DNA from: Clostridiaceae bacterium
GTDB lineage: Bacteria > Bacillota > Clostridia > Peptostreptococcales > Peptostreptococcaceae
Reading direction: 5' to 3'
DNA length: 11,089 nucleotides
NCBI GenBank assembly: GCA_902362365.1
Contig: CABIVQ010000010.1
Span: 54,286-65,374, forward strand
Below the pieces are notes generated by a model. The model searched no databases and was not told where the DNA came from. It saw only the letters and a program-made list of their open reading frames with translations. This document shows positions 7,396 to 11,089 of the stretch, one piece after another (position 1 is the first letter of the stretch; each line of letters starts with the position of its first letter). The position numbers were made by a program, and so were the translations under genes.

Positions 7396-8988
7396 TTATA
7401 TTTTGAAGATAGTTTCTCCTTCTTTGATTGTTTCAAGAACTTGAATATCTTTTATAGCTTCATGGTCAACTTTTAATGGATTTTTATCTAATATAGTTAA
7501 ATCTGCTAATTTTCCTTCTTTTATAGTGCCTTTTGTATCTTCTTCAAAATATTGATAGGCCGCATTTTTAGTAACGGCTTTTAATGCTTCTAATGGTTCT
7601 ATTCTTTCTTCAGGTCCTAGAGAAACACCATTTTTAGTTGTTCTTGTTACAGCAATCCATATAGTTTCCAACATATTAGGTTCTATAACTGGAGCATCTT
7701 GATGTAATGTGAAAGTTATACCTTTATCTTCTGCAGATTTAAGTAAACTTATTTTGCTTGCTCTTTCCATTCCAAAGTTCTTAATGTGTATATCACCCCA
7801 ATGATAAACATGAGCAACGAAGAAAGATGGAATCATATTTAATTCTTTTACTTCGTCTAATTGATCTTCTCCTAATAATTGCGCATGTATTATTACAGGT
7901 CTAATATCATTATCTAAAGCAGTTTCTTCTTTAGCAACTCTATACATATCAATATATTGTTGACAAGCTCTATCACCGTTACAGTGAACTAATATTTGCA
8001 TATCTTCTTTTAAAGCTTGTTCTAGTTTACTTTTCAATTCTTCATCTTTTTGAGTTCCGTATGCGTAGTAATCTGCTTCACCTTCATATGGAGTTCTCAT
8101 CCATGCAGTACGACCTTGTGGAGAACCATCTAAAAATGTTTTATATCCACCTAGTTTAAAGTGATTTTTATATTGCTTTTTATAATCACCTAATTTACCA
8201 AGTATAGATTCACTTTCTCTTATATCTGCATAACCTACATAGTCTATTTTTAAAATATTTGAATTAGCTATATATAATAAAAAGTCTGATAAAAGTGTAA
8301 CTACCATACCTTCTTGTACAGTAGTTACTCCGTAAGAAGCATACGCATCTTGAGCTTTACCAATAGCCTTTATTATATCTTCTGTTGATGCCATTGGTAC
8401 TTTTTGAACATATTCTATATAAGCATTTTCTTCTGCGTATCCAGTAAGTTCTCCATTTTCTTTAAAAAACTTTCCTCCTTCTGGGTCGGGCGTATTAGCA
8501 TCTATTCCTAATTCTTTAAAAGCTAATGAATTAAATAATCCATTATGTCCTGACTTATTTGACACTACAAGAGGATTTTTAGGTGCTATTTTATCTAAAA
8601 AATCTATTTTAGGATAAGTTTTTTCTTCTAATGCATTGTAGTCAAAGTTGTTACATGTTATCCAAACGCCTTCCTCGATATTATTTTTTTGTATGAAATT
8701 TGTTATTTTATTAGCTATTTCTTCAAAGTTTATAGCTTCATCTAAATTAACTTGTAATGTTGAATTTGCATAGCCAAAAAAGTGACTGTGTGCGTCTATA
8801 AAAGAAGGAATTAGAGTTTTTCCTTGTAAATCTACTAATTCTACATCTTTACATGCACTTTGTAGTAAATCATCTTTTTTACCTACTTTAAATATTTTAC
8901 CATCTTTAACTAGGACTGCTTCTGCATATAGCTCATTTTCTAACGTTATTATATCTCCATTAAAATATAGTTTTTCATTAACTGTCAT
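7396..8988 (-). CDS. Amidohydrolase family protein (YtcJ-like metal-dependent hydrolase)
   Basis: This 530-residue enzyme belongs to the amidohydrolase superfamily and hydrolyses an amide or related C-N bond with a bound metal; the substrate cannot be deduced. Residues 1-60 and 485-530 form the split beta-sandwich (LVKDGKIFKVG..., GTIKEGKLADLTIL), with a TIM barrel between. Metal ligands are H67 and H69 (FIDAHSH), the probable carboxylated lysine K283 in GGYKTFLDGS, H335 (LVHCNGD), H368 (IIHAQ) and the catalytic D431 in TLHQDAPV. The DGSPQGRTAW and HCNGDRA motifs place it in the YtcJ/exoenzyme-regulatory-protein AepA group (amidohydrolase 3). The length is normal and no lesion is seen. There is no signal peptide, so it is cytoplasmic. 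The ATG at 8986-8988 has a perfect AGGAGG (complement of 8995-9000) at 6-nt spacing. It is monocistronic, ending at the shared terminator. Confidence 0.92.
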   Translation of the reverse strand: MTVNEKLYFNGDIITLENELYAEAVLVKDGKIFKVGKKDDLLQSACKDVELVDLQGKTLIPSFIDAHSHFFGYANSTLQVNLDEAINFEEIANKITNFIQKNNIEEGVWITCNNFDYNALEEKTYPKIDFLDKIAPKNPLVVSNKSGHNGLFNSLAFKELGIDANTPDPEGGKFFKENGELTGYAEENAYIEYVQKVPMASTEDIIKAIGKAQDAYASYGVTTVQEGMVVTLLSDFLLYIANSNILKIDYVGYADIRESESILGKLGDYKKQYKNHFKLGGYKTFLDGSPQGRTAWMRTPYEGEADYYAYGTQKDEELKSKLEQALKEDMQILVHCNGDRACQQYIDMYRVAKEETALDNDIRPVIIHAQLLGEDQLDEVKELNMIPSFFVAHVYHWGDIHIKNFGMERASKISLLKSAEDKGITFTLHQDAPVIEPNMLETIWIAVTRTTKNGVSLGPEERIEPLEALKAVTKNAAYQYFEEDTKGTIKEGKLADLTILDKNPLKVDHEAIKDIQVLETIKEGETIFKI

Positions 8989-9492
8989 CTTAAACCTCCT
9001 AATTATGAAATTACTCTTTATTTAAAGTATTTACATATTTAAGATTTATAATATATTTATATTTGAATTCCTTATAAACATCATTTCTGTAATTTATAGT
9101 TAAAGTTGGTTTATATTATATTTAAATTTTTATGTTATTGAATATATTAGGATTATTATTTAAATCCATTTAATTAGATTTTCAATTTATATTTTTGTAA
9201 CTCAGTATAATAATATTAAAATTTTATAATATTATGGATATCTAGGTACTTTATCAGTTTAATCATGAACTTCGTGGTTTAATTATCAAGATATATACAT
9301 GTATAGAAACAAAATTTAAAGTTTTAATATCTAACTATATAAGTGATATATGCGATCCTAATGGATATTTTAGATATCTATAACTTTCAAAAATGAAAAA
9401 TATTATAAAGATTTTATCTATATTAGTTAATAAACTTTTAATTCAATATTATATACCAATAGTTAAAAGATTCTTTATATGTATAAATTTTA

Positions 9493-9511
9493 CTACAGAT
9501 ATAACCTATTT
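9493..9511 (+). mobile_element. Possible IS3 transposase scrap (first catalytic Asp motif)
   Basis: CTACAGATATAACCTATTT matches 94-112 of the IS3 copy in this window at 17 of 19 positions. Both differences are silent (GAC/GAT, ACT/ACC) and the encoded motif is TDITY in both. The match does not extend convincingly on either side, so it may be a tiny relic of an older IS3 copy or a coincidence. Confidence 0.35.
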
Positions 9512-9554
9512 TTATGTCTTATATACTTTAGAACTTTTATTAAAAATTAGTTGC

Positions 9555-9618
9555 TTATCTAATACTTACGGTTTCTTTCATCGTTGCCTTACACCTATTC
9601 TGCAGTGTACTTTAATTT
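9555..9618 (-). mobile_element. Possible IS3 transposase C-terminal scrap
   Basis: On the minus strand CTGCAGAATA (complement of 9596-9605) followed by GGTG is shared with the end of the transposase at 541-556. Allowing one frameshift, the text reads like TAEYRCKATMKETVSIR and then TAA at 9555-9557, comparable to the TPAEYRC ending of the IS3 copy. No terminal repeat follows. It lies opposite in strand to the scrap at 9493, so if both are real the old element has been rearranged. Confidence 0.3.
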
Positions 9619-9693
9619 GCTAGTTCTTTATGATCTATAAATACCGTTAGACTATAATATATTATTGTTAGCATTTATGTTCATATTGCTTGT

Positions 9694-9715
9694 AAAATAA
9701 ATAATTATTTATTTT
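9694..9715. terminator. AT-only perfect palindrome, possible terminator behind the cupin remnant
   Basis: AAAATAAATAA (9694-9704) is followed directly by its complement TTATTTATTTT (9705-9715). It starts 22 bp beyond the stop of the minus-strand cupin pseudogene and ends in T's on both strands, but a GC-free stem without a loop would be weak. Confidence 0.3.
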
Positions 9716-9737
9716 TGTATGAGTAATAAAATTTAGT

Positions 9738-10164
9738 TTATTTTAATTTGTTATATTCTTCATCACTTACAGGTTCTAGCCACTGTGTTGGAACTTCCTA
9801 ACAATTTGTTTCTATTGAAATATGTGAAAACCAGCTATCACAAGCTGTCCCATGCCAGTGCTTGACATTAGGACTAATCATAACTACATCTCCAGGATTT
9901 AATTCTTTGTTGATTGTTTTTCTTCTTGATAATATCCACTCCCTCCAGTTACCAAAAGAATTTGACCTCCCGGATGTTTGTGCCAACTATTACGACAACC
10001 TAGTTCAAATGTTGCATTGCCAATAGGGCAGTTAAATTCATTTCCACCTAGAGCACGAGCATATTTAAATATGCTTCACCTATAAAATACTTGCTAAACA
10101 TTTCTGGCATTTTCTCTCCCTTAGGATATATTACACCATTACTTGCCTCTTTATATTGTTCCAT
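9738..10164 (-). pseudogene. Cupin-domain protein (carboxymuconolactone decarboxylase-associated type), broken by two frameshifts and a stop
   Basis: From an ATG at 10162-10164 with AAAGGAG (complement of 10173-10179) the frame reads MEQYKEASNGVIYPKGEKMP then EMFSKYFIGEAYLNMLVL. A frameshift and TAG near 10048-10060 interrupt it. It resumes as NEFNCPIGNATFELGCRNSW then HKHPGGQILLVTGGSGYYQE. A second frameshift near 9915-9930 follows, then LNPGDVVMISPNVKHWHG and SWFSHISIET. A TAG at 9798-9800 is followed by EVPTQWLEPVSDEEYNKLK and the natural TAA at 9738-9740. Both cupin motifs are present with metal-binding His residues (WHKH...GGQ and PGDVV...HWHG). Such proteins (about 140 residues) are small cytoplasmic enzymes, often beside carboxymuconolactone decarboxylases and aldo-keto reductases. 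The piece at 9798-9986 read alone begins with about 24 out-of-frame residues and is not a gene. Confidence 0.85.
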
Positions 10165-10395
10165 TATTTCTACTCCTTTATTATAATTTTTAATATACTT
10201 TGTTAAATCATGCCTCTCTTTACGTTTACTATTATGGATTCCATAACTTGAAATATCTAATGCTGGTAAAATAATAAAATTAGAACAAGGATTTTTTATA
10301 CCCCTAACGCTATACCCAAGACCATCTCCTCCATGTATAACTACATCAGAAGAATCTAGATTTGTAATTTTAGTAATAAATTTCCTTCTGTAATC
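10165..10395 (-). pseudogene. Unrecognised 77-codon frame running in frame into the cupin remnant
   Basis: Immediately upstream of the cupin ATG the same frame is open back to a TAA at 10396-10398 and encodes a protein-like sequence: DSSDVVIHGGDGLGYSVRGI then KNPCSNFIILPALDISSYGI and RKERHDLTKYIKNYNKGVEI. Its composition is that of a real soluble protein. I do not recognise the family, and no start codon with a ribosome binding site is visible. It is probably the C-terminal part of another gene whose stop has been lost or deleted, since the good ribosome binding site inside its end (10173-10179) belongs to the cupin gene. Confidence 0.4.
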
Positions 10396-10412
10396 TTAGT
10401 TAACTATCTAAG

Positions 10413-10595
10413 TTAAATATTTGTAATACCCTTAAAAATTATTTTAATAAAATAATACTCTCTAGAGTTAACCCTAGCGCAAGTGTTTTTTACTATGTTT
10501 ATAATCCCATATCCAAAACCATCTTCTTCAACAGCTCATTCATTGTTTATATATTCATCGCTATATTCTCTAATTAACTTTGTAAAATATGACAT
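10413..10595 (-). pseudogene. Unrecognised short frame with internal TGA
   Basis: Reading from an ATG at 10593-10595 gives MSYFTKLIREYSDEYINNE, a TGA at 10536-10538, then AVEEDGFGYGIINIVKNTCA and RVNSREYYF, ending at a TAA at 10413-10415. The first 40 codons look protein-like, but there is no clear ribosome binding site and no family is recognisable. A DG-x-GY motif and 18 of 22 bases (10509-10530) resemble the unrecognised frame at 10312-10333, so the two may be related debris. It could also be a chance frame. Confidence 0.3.
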
Positions 10596-10616
10596 AAGTG
10601 GTAGAAAAATAAGTAT

Positions 10617-10659
10617 AAAAAAATCCCCTAAAGGGGACCTTGAGTGGCTAACGCCACTC
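10617..10659 (-). terminator. Strong intrinsic terminator with a second hairpin in front
   Basis: On the minus strand a hairpin of GAGTGGC / GCCACTC (10642-10659, 4-nt loop) is followed by TCCCC-TTTA-GGGGA (10624-10637) and seven T's (complement of 10617-10623). It begins directly after the stop of the zinc-ribbon ORF at 10660 and should end transcripts of the IS-like unit at the right edge. These are the only GC-rich hairpins in the window. Confidence 0.85.
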
Positions 10660-10909
10660 TTATTTGTTATCACCATCTTTGTAGTAAAAATCTGCATCAC
10701 AATTAGGACATATCAAAATTGGCATGCCTTCGGCTTTATGGTACTCTATTGTTCCATCTTCATAATTCAATTTCTTAATAATCTCCTAATTCATCTACAC
10801 ATATTTCTGGAACTTCTTCTTCGTATTTACATACTAAACAATGATAGTTGTACATCTTGTCCGGTTCTCTTCCATTTATCAGGTAATAAAACTCTTCTTC
10901 TGGAGTCAT
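10660..10909 (-). pseudogene. Small double-CxxC (zinc-ribbon-like) protein, one frameshift
   Basis: The ATG at 10907-10909 is preceded by a purine-rich AGGGAGGGAAAGG site and reads MTPEEEFYYLINGREPD then MYNYHCLVCKYEEEVPEICV, reaching a TAA at 10775-10777. Shifting one base near 10785-10790 (TTAGGAG instead of TTAGAG) restores the frame as EIIKKLNYEDGTIEYHKAEG and MPILICPNCDADFYYKDGDN to a natural TAA at 10660-10662. Without the extra base the product would be 82 residues with two C-x2-C pairs, a likely zinc site. I cannot name the family. It starts inside the transposase-like frame in another reading frame (83 bp overlap) and is followed at once by a terminator, so it is probably the last gene of the mobile unit. 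A sequencing error could account for the frameshift. Confidence 0.6.
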
Positions 10910-11087
10910 TTTCCTTTCCCTCCCTATAGCAATGGTCTTTTATATGATACAACAAACCATACCTTTCATGCCATACCCTATATAATTCCATTTCAGAATT
11001 ACACTTTTTACAGCTAAGAGGATTTTCTCCAAAAAACTCTATCATTCTTTGTTTCCAACTTTTCTTTATAGTATTTTCTTTCTTAGA
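10827..11087 (-). CDS. C-terminal end of an IS91-like (Y2) transposase, running off the window
   Basis: The minus-strand frame is open from the window edge to the TAA at 10827-10829. It reads KKSWKQRMIEFFGENPLSCK then KCNSEMELYRVWHERYGLLY, followed by HIKDHCYREGKEN and a tail ending QLSLFSM. The 'W(K)xRM...F..(N/D)PL.C..C...M.L..(I/V)WH.KYG' pattern is, as I recall it, the end of clostridial IS91/Y2-type transposases, where CxxC forms part of a zinc-binding segment. The catalytic HUH and tyrosine regions lie outside the window, so the assignment rests only on this tail. The last 27 codons overlap the zinc-ribbon ORF in another frame. The Met at 11043-11045 has no ribosome binding site and is internal. 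Confidence 0.5.
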   Translation of the reverse strand, partial: SKKENTIKKSWKQRMIEFFGENPLSCKKCNSEMELYRVWHERYGLLYHIKDHCYREGKENDSRRRVLLPDKWKRTGQDVQLSLFSM

Positions 11088-11089
11088 TT

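Larger units (their letters stand above)
9001..9737. other. Gene-free AT-rich stretch with IS scraps and hairpins
   Basis: About 740 bp with no intact gene. It holds an imperfect 13-bp inverted pair (9232-9244 with 9371-9383, one mismatch), a hairpin at 9256-9284 that pairs only as a plus-strand RNA (three U-G pairs), a 12-bp palindrome TATACATGTATA (9294-9305), two IS3-like scraps (9493-9511 and 9555-9618) and a 22-bp palindrome (9694-9715). I find no convincing promoter for the amidohydrolase gene in it. A 76-codon plus-strand open frame at 9393-9623 has no ribosome binding site and looks like chance or debris. Confidence 0.6.

Noticed and set aside
9393..9623. A 76-residue plus-strand open frame
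   Set aside because: No ribosome binding site and a composition typical of AT-rich noise; only the TDITY piece is notable and is reported as an IS scrap.
10483..10929. A 148-residue plus-strand open frame
   Set aside because: It runs antisense through a strong terminator and through the zinc-ribbon ORF and carries no recognisable motif or ribosome binding site.
1..11089. CRISPR array, tRNA, rRNA, or a recognisable defence island
   Set aside because: No regularly spaced repeats, no cloverleaf with conserved loops, no rRNA-like GC-rich block and no defence-type nuclease or toxin motifs were seen by eye. A covariance-model scan would be needed to exclude small RNAs.

Overview
The window is very AT-rich and its genes carry strong AGGAGG-type ribosome binding sites. 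Protein character (FtsX-type exporter with a long extracytoplasmic coiled coil, flavodoxin/2[4Fe-4S] protein, PepC remnant, clostridial-style IS3 and IS91-like pieces) suggests a Gram-positive anaerobe of the Clostridia, plausibly Peptostreptococcaceae. The species cannot be fixed from this sequence alone.

Layout, left to right. (1) 1-614: the 3' part of an IS3-family insertion sequence, with a stop codon inside its transposase and its right terminal repeat at 590-614. (2) 683-4801, minus strand: a two-gene ABC exporter operon, ATPase then an 1135-residue FtsX/MacB-type permease. (3) 4802-5024: a divergent control region with a 49-bp near-palindrome that contains two overlapping, face-to-face sigma-A-like promoters. 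(4) 5025-5591, plus strand: a TetR-family regulator, the obvious candidate to bind that palindrome and control both its own gene and the exporter. (5) 5645-5700: a bidirectional terminator. (6) 5702-6266, minus strand: gene remains, namely an internally deleted, stop-interrupted aminopeptidase C (pepC) joined to the C-terminal end of an unrelated, probably exported protein. (7) 6492-7280, plus strand: an intact flavodoxin-like protein with two 4Fe-4S clusters. It converges on (8) 7396-8988, minus strand: an intact YtcJ-type amidohydrolase. They share the bidirectional terminator at 7305-7342. (9) 9001-9737: about 740 bp without an intact gene, holding small IS3-like scraps and hairpins. (10) 9738-10595, minus strand: a cupin-domain pseudogene with two frameshifts and a stop, plus two unrecognised broken reading frames. 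(11) 10617-11089, minus strand: a strong terminator preceded by a frameshifted zinc-ribbon ORF that overlaps the C-terminal end of an IS91-like transposase running off the window.

The one coherent functional unit is the TetR/exporter module with its palindromic double promoter. It probably exports, or responds to, a lipophilic or envelope-active compound, but the substrate cannot be read from the sequence. The redox protein and the amidohydrolase are intact, but nothing visible links them functionally. The rest is accessory DNA in decay, bounded on both sides by insertion-sequence material. I see no CRISPR array, tRNA, rRNA or convincing undescribed defence system. The most unusual signals are the palindromic promoter pair, the chimeric pepC junction and the overlapping ORFs at the right end.
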